A stretch of 64,000 nucleotides of DNA, taken from assembly GCA_027943335.1 (NCBI GenBank), contig BSBK01002054.1, positions 136,501 through 200,500 of the forward strand, written 5' to 3'. Both the position numbers and the translations under genes were made by a program. This document shows, in pieces, positions 1 to 12,524 of the stretch (position 1 is the stretch's first letter; each line of letters starts with the position of its first letter). Origin of the DNA: Chamaecyparis obtusa (lineage: Eukaryota > Streptophyta > Pinopsida > Cupressales > Cupressaceae). Below the pieces are notes generated by a model. That model was not told the DNA's origin, did not search any database, and saw only the letters and a program-made list of their open reading frames with translations.

Positions 1-547
1 CCAAAGTAGTTCTATTTGAAGCTTGCAACAATAATCATAGAATCTCCACTTAATCATTCATCACATATCATCACAACATCATCCATCAACCTCACATCCC
101 AAAACTCACACATATATATACTCGGTCAACTTTGTTTCTTAGTCAGCTCACTGATTGTTCATAAAATCCATCTCCAAACATGGCCCATAATGAAACAAGA
201 AAAAAAATATCATTCATCCACCAAGGTAGGTTATGACCTATCATCAATTGTAAACTATATCAAATACTTTAAGTCTCCAAATGTCACATCCACTCATATG
301 CCTTGTTTCCACTATTCATTGTACTTGTATGACTTCGTCATCTGTAACTTTTGTATCATCAGAAAATGGAAGCACTTCCATTTAGGATAGGTTTAGCCCT
401 CTGAGTAAGTGTTATGGGGTCATGTCAAGAACCTTTGAGTTGTTCTTTGACTGGATCTGGCTTTTTCCCCCTGTTCTACTTCTCTCTCCACCTATTTCCA
501 GCCTCTTTCTGGCACTCCATCCTGAGAAACTGATATCTTTAACTTCA

Positions 548-655
548 AGGTCAAGGATGACCTTCTGGGGCAAGGTCGACCTCAACTTTGACCCAAGTCA
601 AGGATGACCTTGACTTTGACCTAGGTCAAAGTTGACCTCGACCTTGACCCTAGGT
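548..655. promoter_or_regulatory. Cluster of TTGAC (W-box-like) cores around a perfect palindrome
   Basis: Within about 105 bases I count eight TTGAC cores, five on the plus and three on the minus strand, most as TTGACC. In the middle, 614-633 is a perfect 20-bp palindrome, ACTTTGACCTAGGTCAAAGT. TTGAC[C/T] is the known core of the W-box bound by WRKY factors. The block lies about 200-300 bases upstream of the TATA box at 854, where enhancers of plant LTRs usually sit. Function is inferred. Confidence 0.5.
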
Positions 656-853
656 CCAAATTTTAGATTCTAGAGGTTTCGAGATGTCGGGCTTCGGAAA
701 GTTTTATTTCCCACTTCCAGGTCAACTGTTTCAGATTTTGGAATGATAAACTCTTAAATTGTATTTAATCTAGGTCCATTTCTAGGGGTTAAGTCTTAAT
801 TGGAATTTAATTCTCCTATGTCAACCTCTCTAGAACTTTTTTCCCTAGACTAG

Positions 854-862
854 TATAAAAGG
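854..862 (+). promoter_or_regulatory. TATA box of LTR-like promoter
   Basis: TATAAAAGG, a consensus plant TATA box, preceded by a pyrimidine/purine-mixed region and followed about 35 bases later by a CATCATCCACTTTTCAT-type leader. It fits a polymerase II start near 890. No gene follows on this strand before the decayed plant-mobile-domain sequence at 2,570, so it more likely belongs to an LTR remnant than to a host gene. Confidence 0.45.
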
Positions 863-1514
863 AAGCCTTCCTTTCTCATTTTCATCATCCACTTTTCATA
901 AGAGCACTATCAAGGAGACATCCACGATCAAGCATCTTTTGTAATCCATTTTTCATGATCAAGAAATCTTCAAGAAAGAAAGAAGGAGAAGGAAATCATT
1001 CAAGCATTAATTCATCCTCAAGCATCCAAGCATTCAAGCATTCATGATCCAATTCATCAAGGAGATCCATTGATAGCCATTGAAGGATTCAATCTCTTTG
1101 GAGCCCTCTTGTTGAAAATTCCTCCATCCACATTCATCCAAGCTTCTTCCTATTCCAAGATCCACTCAAGATTGGTGTTGAAGATCTAATGCAATTGATT
1201 TGAGACATCCTACATTCAATTCTACATTCATTTGGAGCATCCATACTTATGGATTCAAGGATTCAAATCCTCCACAAGGATTTCAACATAAGCAAGGTGA
1301 ATAGTTCAATTTACTTTGTTTATATATTTCAATTTCAATTACATTTCAAGGTTGATTCCAAACTAGGGTTTGACCAAGGCAAACCCCTCATCCAACAAAC
1401 AAAACCCTTTTCTTACAGATGTAGGTGTGGGACAGCAAATATTAGTGCAAATCTGAGTACCCTTTTCGGTGAACTTCTGGGATCCATGAACAAAATTTAT
1501 GTTGGAATAGTGTA

Positions 1515-1590
1515 GGTCAAGGAAGACCTTTTGGGGTAAGATTGTACCCCAAGGTAAGATCTTACCCCTGTCTTGGGTCAAGGATGACCT
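1515..1590. repeat. Overlapping short palindromes
   Basis: GGTAAGATCTTACC at 1,553-1,566 is a perfect 14-bp palindrome. Just before it, GGGGTAAGATTGTACCCC (1,533-1,550) is a second, imperfect one. The flanks repeat the AGGTCAAGGA/GACCT words seen at 548-655, so the two blocks may be related enhancer-like segments. Confidence 0.4.
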
Positions 1591-2569
1591 CACTCAGAAA
1601 AGAAAAAGGTTTCTAGGTTTTCTCTGTTTCTGCATTTCCAACCCAGATTCGATTGCAGAATTCCCTGAAACTGTACACAAACATCAAAAAATGGCATTTT
1701 CTAGATTTTTCATACTTGAGGTTAGTATTTCTTTTAAATTAAGATTTCAATACACACTTACCATAACAAAATACAAGGTTATCCTCTTTCTTCATATTCG
1801 CCATTGATTGATTCATCTATGTATTGACCATCCTCTTGTGGTTAATTAATTTGGATCTTCCTTTGGGAATTTGAGGTTAAGAAGTATATCTTATTTTCAC
1901 ATATTCATCATATTATCACACACATCATTTAATTTTTAATATAGCACTATTTGATCACCTACATTTTGGGTGACCACATTTTGTTATATTAAAACTTTTT
2001 CTAGACATAACCAAAATTAATGTGACCATAATAGAAGCTATAGTACATCCCATATATCATGTATTAGATCTTGCATGCCATCATAATTAATATGCTATGC
2101 TCACAAACCAAAACAAATCAAGTGTACCATGTGAAGTAACTTTGTACTTGGGCATTTTTCAGTTGACTATTTATCCAAAACTTGTTTCCACTCCAAGTGG
2201 CCATGACAGAGATATGTGTTTCCAAAAATGAAAACATATACACATTCATATACTTCTCACTTGCCAACAAAGACCATTTCCAAATTCGGAAAATAATCAT
2301 TAGAAGATGAAAATTTATACTCTATATAGGGCATGGACTAGCATGAATTTGATTGCACAATTTCATTTCATTGCAAGGATGTATGATTGGTTAAACATTA
2401 ACAAACCTTCCCCTATTATAATTAGGTTGAACTTTTCCAACTACAAACATAAGAGAGAATGCCAACATGCATGGGATTACATCATCACTTGAATACATAT
2501 AAGAATGATTATATAATATCCCTAGGTATCCATTATATCACATACATGTCCAAGATAAGGGAAAATAGA

Positions 2570-3937
2570 GCATTCATCACCACATTAACCAAGTGGTGGC
2601 ATTCAAAGATGATCTAATTCAATTTTCATACTAGAGAGGCCACCATCACCCTAGAGGATGTGTTGTATATTTTAAGGATTCATATTCACAAGGATCTCAC
2701 AATATATATGATTCATAATATGAAGGGTATCTTTGACCAATTTTTTAGATTGCAATGCCACAAATTTACACATTAGAGATTACATAATCAAATGGGAGAC
2801 CTTGAAAGTGTAGGATGAGAAAATTTTGATGGTTATAAATGTTATTATTCTAGGTTTAGTCATTCCAAAAAGATGAGGTCGCAAATTTTTTATTAGATGG
2901 GGATGAGTTATAGAGTGCATGGTCATGAAAAACATTTATGTATACATGGGAGGCCATGTATGTTTTTCATGATATACTTTCACTTACACTAGGTGGCCTA
3001 TAGGAATAAATTGGATATCAGTAGGATGCTCACACTGTTGTAGGTTTATAAATTTGAGAATATTGTGTTATTTCAACCTATCACAAAGATATAGATATTT
3101 CCAAATTTACCTTTCACATATTGTTATGCGGGCATAATTTTACAGGGATATTTGGGATAAACACAATATTAGAGATATGAGATAGGCACTCAGAGAGTTA
3201 ATATGGAGATATTAAAAATATGATCCTGACTTGGATGATGATGGATATAACCTTCCCTATTATCTTGATGAGAGATATCTTTTTGGGAAAACTTTATTTA
3301 AACATAGATTTATAGAGTTGTAGCTACTAGAGAGGGTACATAAATAGTTTGGGGAGTGACAAGATGTCCTAACAATTACAACACTCTTTTCTCACTCAAA
3401 TAGAGATGTTGGGACATGAGGTCTAGTCATTAGACCTCATATAGCGTACTCATAGTTTGACCATCTACAGTCCAAAAAGTAGGGAGTAGGGGAAAATGTT
3501 ATAGATATAGGGACCACAACAAAGTATGATAGGTGGTTTACAAAGCATAGGTTGATTCCTTTGACAAATATTGATAGTATAGTCCTTAGAGAGACACCAT
3601 GATGGAAATAGTAGAGGTAAGGACATGAGGAGGATAAGGAGGGAAAATCTATAGAGGGTGATGATACATAGTATGAGATAGAGGGAATACAATCTCTATG
3701 AGATGTACAAGTGTAGGATATAGTTGTAGGTGAGGAGATCAAGGATATCCTTGGTGATGGTGCTCTAACAGGGATGGTCGTATTCTAGAGTGAGTACCAT
3801 TTAGATATTATAATGAAGACATCACCAATTTAGGATAAGATTATAGTAGAAAATGAATCTTGGGATATAAATAAAGAATAAATCATTAAAAAGAGGAATG
3901 GATTGATAGTAGAGAGGGGCACACGTATATCCTCTTG
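2570..3937 (+). pseudogene. Decayed plant mobile domain (PMD) gene, 5' part
   Basis: In the frame through 2,570 the translation reads a helix ending LTKWWHSKM, then FNFHTREATITLEDVLYIL (about 2,615-2,675). This matches the hallmark of the plant mobile domain (aminotransferase-like / MAIN-like family), where a phenylalanine-histidine strand is followed by E-x-T-I-T-L-x-D-V. Further weak PMD-like pieces (ending YYLDERYLFGKT, then RHRFI-like text) appear to about 3,610 with many stops and frame changes. The family occurs both as host genes for silencing and inside transposons; here no frame is intact. The gene is cut at 3,937 by the retroelement array and its likely 3' end resumes at 34,140. The PMD call is fairly sure; whether it was a host or transposon gene is open. 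Confidence 0.55.
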
Positions 3938-3942
3938 AGACA
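3938..3942. repeat. Target-site duplication AGACA, left copy
   Basis: AGACA directly precedes the LTR terminus TGATGTAGCCC at 3,943. The same five bases follow the far LTR terminus at 34,084 (34,085-34,089). A 5-bp duplication is normal for Ty3/gypsy integration, so one insertion event founded everything in between. Confidence 0.85.
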
Positions 3943-4310
3943 TGATGTAGCCCAAACCCTTCAAAAAATGATAATTCATAAAATGCACAACACAGAGTTT
4001 CAGAATGCCAAATTCTTCATTAAACTTCTCCAACTCTACTCTTCCCCTAAAATGAAATAAAACAACTCCTTATTACAATTCTTAAAATTACCATATTTCA
4101 CAAATTTTTAGGAAAATCAAATTTTTCCATTTTTGGTAATTTTCAAAACCCATCCTACTAATCCTAATTTTTCCCAAGAAAATCCCCTAACTAAGGCAAG
4201 ATGAATTTCCAACTAACCTACAAAATCAGAAACATGATTTTGGATTTATTACAAAAGCCAACTTTCTAAAAACTAGAAAAAAACACGAAAAGCCAATTTC
4301 AGAGGCCAAG
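3943..4310 (-). repeat. LTR1, truncated 3' LTR of the array
   Basis: Begins TGATGTAGCCCAAACCC (reverse of the LTR 3' end, ...CTACATCA) and matches the full LTR5 up to GAGGCCAAG at 4,310, then passes straight into pol. About 206 bp of U3 are missing. It shares variants with LTR5 (for example AAAACCCATCC and ACTAAGGCAAG), as expected if these two are the original outer pair. Confidence 0.85.
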
Positions 4311-7300
4311 CACAAGATATCTATTGTAGTCACCCTGACGAGTTTGAACAATTTTCTTATCTAGAATCTGTGCAACCTTTTCCTTCTTGATGGGAATAGT
4401 GTTTGTCCATTCCACCTCATCCTCATTTTCAATAGAGGCATCATCACCATGGAAACTATATAAAATCAAAGATATCAAACACATGAGAAATATCAAGACC
4501 ACTGGGGAGCTCTACCTCATAAGCATTATCATTAATCTTCTTCATAATCTTGCAGGGACCAATTTTCTTATACTTCAATTTGTGATAAGTCTCGATAGAA
4601 AACCTCTCCTTTTGTAAATAAACCATCACAAGATCACCTGGACTAAAAACCTGATACCTTCTAGTAGCATCTATGGAAGCTTTGTATAGCTCATTTTTGT
4701 CCTGTAACTTCTTCCTTACATCTTCCTACAACTGGTAAAGTTGTTTGGCAAAGGCTTCCCCATCATCACTGACCCTGTCACCCATGAGAAATTGCACCAA
4801 ATCAAGAACACCCTAAGTATTTCAACCATGAACTTGAAAAGGTGACTTACTAGTTGACCTATTCACTGAGCTGTTATAAGAAAATTCTACCTGGGGCAAT
4901 GCCAAATCCAATTGTTTGGGCTTCTCTCCAACAATGCATCATAACAAATTACCCAAACTTTGGTTGACCACTTCTATTTTCCCATCAGTTTGTGGATGAT
5001 TATAAGCACTATTAAACTGTAACTTGGTCCCCATCTTCTTCCATAAGGTCCTCAAGAAATGACTCAAGAACTTAGTATCCTGATCAAAGGTGATCATTTT
5101 TGGAACCCCATGCAATCTAACTATTTCAAAAAAGAATAACTCAGCCACCCTAGTCGCATCACTAGTCTTCTTAAAAGAAATGAAATGAGCCATTTTTTAG
5201 AATCTATCCACAACTACAAAGACATAGTTATTACCTCATTGTGTATGTGGAAGTCCCAATACAAAATCCATACTCAAGTCAGTCCACGGTCCTACTAGTA
5301 CTAGTAATAGCATATACAATCTAGTGTTTTGGGAGAGCCCTTTGGCTACTTGACAAATTTGGCACCTTTCCACAAACCTGGTGATATCTCACTTCATCTT
5401 TGGCCAGTAATACTTATCTTCTACCAAGGATATTTTTTTATCCTTCCCAAAATGCCCAACCATACCATTTCTATGAAATTCTCTAATAATATTTTCCTGC
5501 ATTGAACCTACAAGAACACACAACTGCTTCCCCTTGAATAAATAACCATCTTGCTTAAGATACTCACCTTGAATAGTGTCTACATGCCTAGGTACTAGAT
5601 TCTTCAACTGATCTACAACTTCCCAAAAGTCACTATCAAATTCATACAAGTCTTTGATTGCATCAAATCCAAATACTTTTTTTTCCATGATGGTCAGAAG
5701 CACAACTCGCATGCTCAAGGCATCCACAACTTGATTTTGTTTCCTTGATTTATGCTTCAGAACAAAAGTAAACCCTTCTAGTAAAGAGACCCATTTTGCA
5801 TGTCTACTATTCAATTTCTTTTGTGTGTTCAAGTATTTGAGAGAAATATGGTGTGTAAACAGAAAAAATTCTTTGGGTACTAGATAATGCTTCCAATGTC
5901 AAAGCTTGCACAATTGCATGGAACTCTATATCATATGTAGAATATTTCTTCCATGCATCATTTAATTTTTCACTAAAAAAGGCAATGGATTGGCTGAGTA
6001 TAGTACCAATGCCCACATGTGAGGCATCACAGTCTACTTTAAACACTTTATCAAAATCTAGTAGGGCTAGTATTAGAGCTTCAGTGACCTTCTTCTTTAG
6101 GTATTGGAAACTCTATTCACCCACTTTGGTCCATGAAAACTCACAACCCTTAGTGTAGTTTGTCACAAGTGCTACAATGCTACTGAAATTACAAATTAAC
6201 TTTCTACAGAAAGTATCCAAGCCATGAAAATGTCTCACCTCGATGATACTACGTTAACTATGCCATTCAAGAATGGTTTGAACTTTCTCTAGATCCATCT
6301 TGACACCATCTGCAGAAATGAAAAATCCCAGAACAACCAAGCTTGCTTGCATGAACCTACACTTCTTCAAATTAGCATAGAGTTTCTCTCTTCTCAATAC
6401 CCCTTGTATGATCCTCAAGTGTTGTAGATGTTCTTCCCTTCCATTACTAAAAATAAGTATATCATCAAAAAAAAGTACTACAAACTTACCAATGTAGGGA
6501 CACAACACAGTATTCATGATGAGTCTAATAAAAGAACTAGGTGTGTTTGATAAACCAAAAGACATAAGCTTCCATTCATATAAACCATCCCTAGTTTTAA
6601 AAGCAATTTTCCACTCATCCCCCTCTCAGATGCGGATCTAGTGGTACCCACTTCACAGATCAATCTTAGAGAAATATATTGCTCCAGCAAGAACATCCAT
6701 CATCTCATCCAAATGTGGGAGAGGAAAATGATACCTGACAGTTATCCTAATGATGGCTCAACTATCTGCATATCCTCCATGTTCCATCTTTCTTTGGGGT
6801 TAATAATGTTGGGACAACACAAGGACTCATGATTTCCTATACTAAACCTTTTTGTATGAGCTTAGTCACTTGTTTGTCTAGTTCAGTGTGATGTTCCAGA
6901 CTCATTCTATATGTTGCTCGATTGGGAAGACTTTCTCTTGGAATAAGATCAATATGTTGTTGGATATCTCATTTTGGGGGGAGTACATCAAGTAGCTCCT
7001 CTAGAATGACATTTGAATATTCTTCCAACACTACAGCTACTTTTGGTGGTATAGTCAAGTCTTCCTCTTTCCCCTTTTGCACTACCAATGCATAACAACA
7101 CCTTGTTACTTTCATCTCCTTGACAAGTTCCTTTTCAGATAGCATACTTTCAAATTTTCCATCATCCCTGAGAGGTAACAAGATTACCTTAGATCCATCC
7201 TTCCAGAAGGTGTAAGTATTCTTTTCCCCATTATGATTAAGCTTTATGTCATACTACCAGGGATGACCCAAGAGGACATGGCATGCATCCATCAAAATCA

Positions 7301-7729
7301 CATCATACCATAGCTCATCCTTGTAGACCTTTCCTATGGAAAATTTAACAAGGCACCTCTTATCTACTGTAATTTAATTGCCCTTTTTGAACCATGTGAT
7401 CTGATAAGGATGAGAGTGCTTTTCACATTGGAGATTTAGTTTCTCCACCATTTCTTTAGAAACCATATTCTCACAACTGCCTCCATCAACAATTACTTGA
7501 CATACCTTTCCTCCTGAGGTACACCTTGTTTGGAATATGTTGGTTTTGAGCTATGAATCATTAGCACCTTTCTCCTCTACATCCTCCTTGGCTGGAATAA
7601 TTATTGTCCTCCTCATCATGAGACTTTCTCTAATATCCGAAGACACTTCTTATTCAAATCCTTCATTGTCAACTTGGGCTAGGTTCACTCTGGATGGCCC
7701 TCCTTGATTTCCATCTTGCATGTTAAAAT
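4299..7729 (-). pseudogene. Unit 1 pol pseudogene (PR-RT-RH-IN-chromo remnant)
   Basis: Reading right to left: a retropepsin site D-G-G-S near 7,470-7,500 and the downstream MDACHVLLGHPW-type segment; reverse transcriptase with the catalytic box as FFDDILIFS (6,254-6,565); RNase H starting [11 protein letters not shown] (5,807-6,046); an integrase zinc-binding part ending DKYYWPKMK (5,389-5,832); and the integrase core with GVPKMIT and HPQTDGK (4,939-5,193). It ends in the first half of a chromodomain (VAQILDKK...RYLV), which runs into LTR sequence. Frame changes and stops separate these pieces. The family makes the Ty3 replication enzymes; this copy cannot. Confidence 0.85.
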
Positions 7730-8710
7730 TAGAAAACTCAAAGGTCATTTGTCCTTCTTCTCCACATTTGAAATAAGTGAATGGCCCTCTTTGGCCTTCC
7801 CATCCTCTTCCATTACCATAAACTCTACCACATTGAAATCCCCTTCCTCTTTGTTGATTTGATAGAGTCTGGCAGTATTCTTCTTGTTTCTCACCTCCTT
7901 GAGTAGAACTTGAGCCTCCTCAATATGGAGTTGACGTAACCCTTCATCCTTCTCTATTCCTCTGATTGTACTACCTATTTTTCTTTTCTTTAGCTTTCAG
8001 AGCCAACTGATAGGAATCCTCCATGTAGTTGATCTGATGCATGCTTAGTTCATCCTAAATAGTGAATTTTAAACCATTCACATACCCTACAACCATATTT
8101 TCATTACTTTCTTGATGCTCTATATGGATGGACAACTTGTAACATCTGTATAATCTTGCACATAAGATAAATTCTATTTCAAATTCTGAAACCTCTGGAA
8201 GAGTGTTTGAGCATAATCTACAAGTAAGAATTTTTCTCTCATCTTTTTCTCCATTTTTCTCCATGCCTTGATTTTATCCTTTCCTTTCTTTTCTCTTTCA
8301 TTTTGGAGATGATCCCACCAGATCATCACATGTCCCTTTAACTTGGTGCATGAAAACTTCATCTTCTTTTCTTCTGTCATAGACTTCCATTCAAAAAAAA
8401 TTCTCATCTCATTCAACCAATCTATCAATTCCTTTGGCTTAAGCCTACCTGCATAGTTTGAAACATCAACCTTGATCACTTCATTTTTTCCCTCTAAGGC
8501 TCTGAGCATCCTTTCTTCCAAAATTGCTCCTTCTTCTTGTCCTTCTATTTCTTCATCTTCTTGGCTTGCCTCTCCATCAGATTCAAATCCTCTTCACTGT
8601 AATGTTTGATTTTCCAATCGGTTCATGAGCTCTGCTACTTGTCTTTGAAAACTTATCATATCTCTCTGCATTTAGGTAAGACCTCTTCCTCTTTCTCTCC
8701 CATCCATCAT
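7730..8710 (-). pseudogene. Unit 1 gag pseudogene
   Basis: The frame opens with ATGATG at 8,710 just inside the primer binding site and holds in-frame stops early on. The retrotransposon gag core is clear at 8,174-8,521: KPKELIDWLNEM, KLKGHVMIWWDHLQ and a basic tail. A degenerate zinc knuckle follows at about 7,738-7,775, where the first ligand Cys reads Tyr and the fourth reads Phe (FEF instead of FEC). Gag forms the particle and binds RNA in this family. The start is chosen because the ATG is conserved at the same place in the other units. Confidence 0.85.
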
Positions 8711-8714
8711 CCTT

Positions 8715-8725
8715 CTCTAATACCA
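8715..8725 (-). other. Primer binding site, unit 1
   Basis: Reverse strand reads TGGTATTAGAG two bases inside the LTR, one change from TGGTATCAGAG, the usual Ty3/gypsy site complementary to initiator tRNA-Met. Equivalent sites are TGGTATTAGTG at 22,351-22,361 (unit 3) and TGGTATTAGAG at 33,498-33,508 (unit 4). Confidence 0.8.
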
Positions 8726-8727
8726 AA

Positions 8728-9095
8728 TGATGTAGCCCAAACCCTTCAAAAAATGATATTTGAGAAAATGCACAACACGGAGTTTCAGAATGCCAAATTC
8801 TTCATTAAAATTCTCCAACCCTACTCTACCCCTGCAATGAAAGAAAACAACTCCTTATTACAATTCCAAAAATTACCATATTTGGCATATTTTTAGGAAA
8901 ATCAATTTTCTCCATTTTTGGTAATTTTCAAAACCTATCCTACGAATCCTGATTTTTCTCAAGAAAAACACCCTAATAAAGAAAGATGAATTGCCAACTA
9001 ACCTACAAAATTAGAAACATGATTTCAGATTTATTACAAAAGCCAACTTTCTAAAAACTAGAAAAAAACATGAAAAGCCAATTTCAGAGGCCAAG
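8728..9095 (-). repeat. LTR2, shared truncated LTR between units 1 and 2
   Basis: Same 368-bp extent and same GAGGCCAAG junction as LTR1. It carries AAAACCTATCC and ATTCCAAAAATTACC, shared with LTR3 rather than with LTR1/LTR5. It acts both as 5' LTR of unit 1 and as remnant 3' LTR of unit 2. Confidence 0.85.
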
Positions 9096-12000
9096 CACAA
9101 GATATCTGTTGTAGTCACCCTAATGAGTTTAAACAATTTTCTTGTCTTGAATCTATGTGACCTTTTCCTTCTTCTTGATGGGAATATTGTGTTTCTAGTC
9201 CACCTCATCCTCATTTTCAATAGAGGCATCATCACCATGGAAAGTATATAAATCAAAGATATTAAACACAGGAGAAATATCAAGACCACTGGGGAGATCT
9301 ACCTCATAAGCATTATCATAAATCATCTTCAAAATCTTACAGGGATCAGTTTTCTTATACTTCAATATGTGATAAGTCCCGATAGAAAACCTCTCCTTTT
9401 GTAAATAAACCATCACTAGATCACATGCACTAAAAACATAATACCTTCTAGTAGCATTTGTGGAAGCTTTGTATCACTCATTGTTGTTTAGTAACTTCTT
9501 CCTTATAACTTCCTACAACTGGTAGAGTTGTTTGGCAAACGCTTCTCCATCATCACTGACCCTGTCAACCATGGGAAGTTGCACCAAATTGAGAACACCT
9601 TGAGGATTTGAACCATGAATAACTTGAAAAGGTGACTTACCAGTTGACCTATTCACTGATCTATTATAAGAAAATTATGCCTTGGGCAATTCCAAATCCC
9701 ATTGTTTGGGCTTCTCTCTAACAATGCATCACAAAAAATTACACAAACTTTGATTGACCACTTATATTTTCCCATTAGTTTGTGGATGATGAGCACTACT
9801 AAACTATAACTTGGTCCCATCTTCTTCCATAAAGTCCTCCATAAATGACTCAAATACTTAGTATCCCGATTAGAGGTGATCATTTTTGGAACCCCGTGCA
9901 ATCTAACTATTTCAGAAAAGAATAACTCGGCCACCCTAGTGGCATCACTGGTCTTCTTACAAGAAATGAAATGAGCTATTTTCGAGAATATATCCACAAC
10001 TACAAAGATAGAGTCATTACCTCACTGTGTATGTGGCATTCCCAATACAAAATCCATACTCAAGTATGTCCATAGTCCTATGAGTATGGGTAATGGCATG
10101 TACAATCTAGTGTTTTGGGAGTTCCCTTTGGCTACTTGACCAATTTGACACCTTTCCACAAACCTGGTGATATCTCACTTCATCTTTGGCCAGTAGTACT
10201 TATATGCTACCAAGGCTATTTTTTTATCCTTGCCAAAATACCTAGCCTTACCACTTCTATGACATTATCTAATAATATTTTCTCACATTGAGCCTATAGG
10301 AACACACAACTGCATCCCCTTGAATAAATAACCATCTTGCATAAGATACTCACCTTGAATAGTGTCTGTGTGCCCAAGTACTAGATTCTTCAACTGATCA
10401 ACAACTTCCCAAAAGTCACTATCAGATTCATACAAGTCTTTGATTTCATCAAAGCCAACTACTTCAATTTCAATGATGATCAGAAGCACAACTCGCCTAC
10501 TCAAGGCATTTGCAACTTGATTTTATTTCCCTGATTTATGCTTCAGAACAAAAGTAAACCTTTGTAGAAAGAGACCCATTTTGCATGTCTACTATTCAAT
10601 TTCTTTTATGTATTCAAGTATTTGAGAGCAATATGGTATGTAAACAACACAAATTCTTTGGGTACTAGATAATGCTTCCAATGTCTCAAAGCTTGTACAA
10701 TTGCATGGAACTCTATATCATATGTAGAATATTTATTTCGCACATCATTCAATTTTTTACTAAAAAGGGAAATGGGCCTACCTTCTTGGCTGAGTACAAC
10801 ACCAATGCCCACATGTGAGGCATCACAGTCTACTTCAAAAAATTTATCAAAATCTTGTAGGGCTAGTATTGGAGCTTTAGTGACCTTCTTCTTTAGGTCT
10901 TGGAAACTCTCTTCAGCCTCTTTGGTCCATGAAAACTCATGACCCTTAGTGTAGACTATCGCAGGTGCTACAATGTTGCTAAAATAATGAATGAAATTTC
11001 TATAAAAAGTATCCAAGCCATGAAAACTTCTTACCTCGGTGATATTGCATGGACTAAGCCATTCAATAATGGCCTAAACTTTCTCTAGATCCATCTTGAC
11101 ACCATCTGCAAAAATGACAAATCCCAAAAAAACCAAGCTTGCTTGCATGAACCTACACTTCTTCAAATTAGCATAGAGTTTGTCTCTTCTCAATACCCCT
11201 AATATGATCCTCAAGTGTTGCAAATGTTCTTCCCTTCCCTTACTAAAAATTAGTATATCATCAAAATAAACTACTACAAGCTTACCAATGTAGCGGTGTA
11301 ACACAGTATTCATGAGTTTCATAAAATTACTAGGTGTGTTTGATAAACCAAAAGGCATAACCTTCCATTCATACAAACCATCCCTAGTTTTGAAAATAGT
11401 TTTCCACTCATCCTCCTCTTGGATGCAGATCTGGTGGTACCCACTTCATAGATCAATCTTAGAGAAATATGTTACTCCAGCAAGAATAGCCATCATGTCA
11501 GCCAAACATGGGATAGGAAAATGATACCTGATGGTTATCCTATTGATGACTCAACTATCTATGCACATCCTCCATGTTCCATCTTTCTTTTGGGTTAATA
11601 ACATTAGGACAGTAGAGGGGCTCATTCTTTCCTATACTAAACCTTTTTGTATGAGCTCAATCACTTGTTTGTCCAGTTTTGCATGTTGTGTCAGACTCAT
11701 TCTGTATGTCTCTTGATAGGGAATACTTTCTCCTAGAATAAGATCAATATGATGTTGGATATCTCATTTTGGGTGGATTCCATCAGGTATCTCCTCTGGA
11801 ATGACATCTAAATATTCTTCCAACATCGCAGTTGCTTCTAGTGGTATAGTCAAGTATTCCTCTTTCCCCTTTTGCACTACCAATGTATGACAACACCCTG
11901 TTACTTTCATCTCCTTGACAAGTTCCTTTTAATATAGCATACTTTCAGCTTTCCCATCATCCCTGAGAGGTAACAAGATTAATTTAGATCCATCCTTCCA

Positions 12001-12524
12001 AAAGGTGTAAGTATTATTTTCCCCATTATGATTAACCTTTCTGTCATACTACTAGGGACAACCTAAGAGGACATGGCATGTGTCCATAAAAATCACATCA
12101 CACCATAGCTCATCATTGTAGACCTTTCCTATGGAAAATTTAACAAGGCACCTCTTATCTACCGTAACTTCATTTTCCTTTTTGAACCATGCAATCCGAT
12201 AAGGATGAGGGTTCTTTTCACACTAGAGATTTAGTTTCTCCACCATTTATTTAGAAATTATCACAACTACCTCCATCAATAATTATTTGACATACCTTTC
12301 CTCCTGAGGTACCCCTTGTTCAAAAAATGGTTTTTCTGAGCCATGAATCAGCAATGCCTTTCTCCTCTACATCCTCCTTGACTGGAATAATCATTGTCCT
12401 CCTCATCGTGAGACTTTCTCTGATATCTAGAGATACTTCTTGTTCAGATCCTTCATTGTCAACCTGTGGTAGGTTCACTCTGGATAGCCCTCCTTGATTT
12501 CCATCTTGCATGTTAAAATTAAAA
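9075..12524 (-). pseudogene. Unit 2 pol pseudogene
   Basis: Parts in coding order: retropepsin D-G-G-S codons near 12,262-12,285; reverse transcriptase 11,074-11,600 with [11 protein letters not shown]; RNase H 10,606-11,016 ([36 protein letters not shown]); spacer and zinc-binding region 10,150-10,504; integrase core 9,653-9,997 ([18 protein letters not shown]); chromodomain half 9,096-9,250. Stops and frameshifts lie between all blocks. Apart from point decay the domain content equals unit 1, and the 3' end has the identical chromodomain-to-LTR fusion. Confidence 0.85.

Larger units (their letters stand above)
1..2540. other. Non-coding flank with LTR-like promoter block
   Basis: No open frame here resembles a known protein and all are short. 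The stretch 430-1,600 has the build of a retrotransposon LTR/leader: a dense TTGAC cluster, then a TATA box at 854, then a low-complexity leader rich in CATTCA/CATCCA/CAAGCATT words (about 880-1,240). I could not find TG/CA ends or a target duplication, so the LTR call is an inference. From 1,700 to 2,540 the sequence is AT-rich and I see nothing in it. Confidence 0.4.

Noticed and set aside
16..607. 124- and 61-codon frames at the window start
   Set aside because: Compositionally biased, no motif, and overlapped by the TTGAC repeat block.
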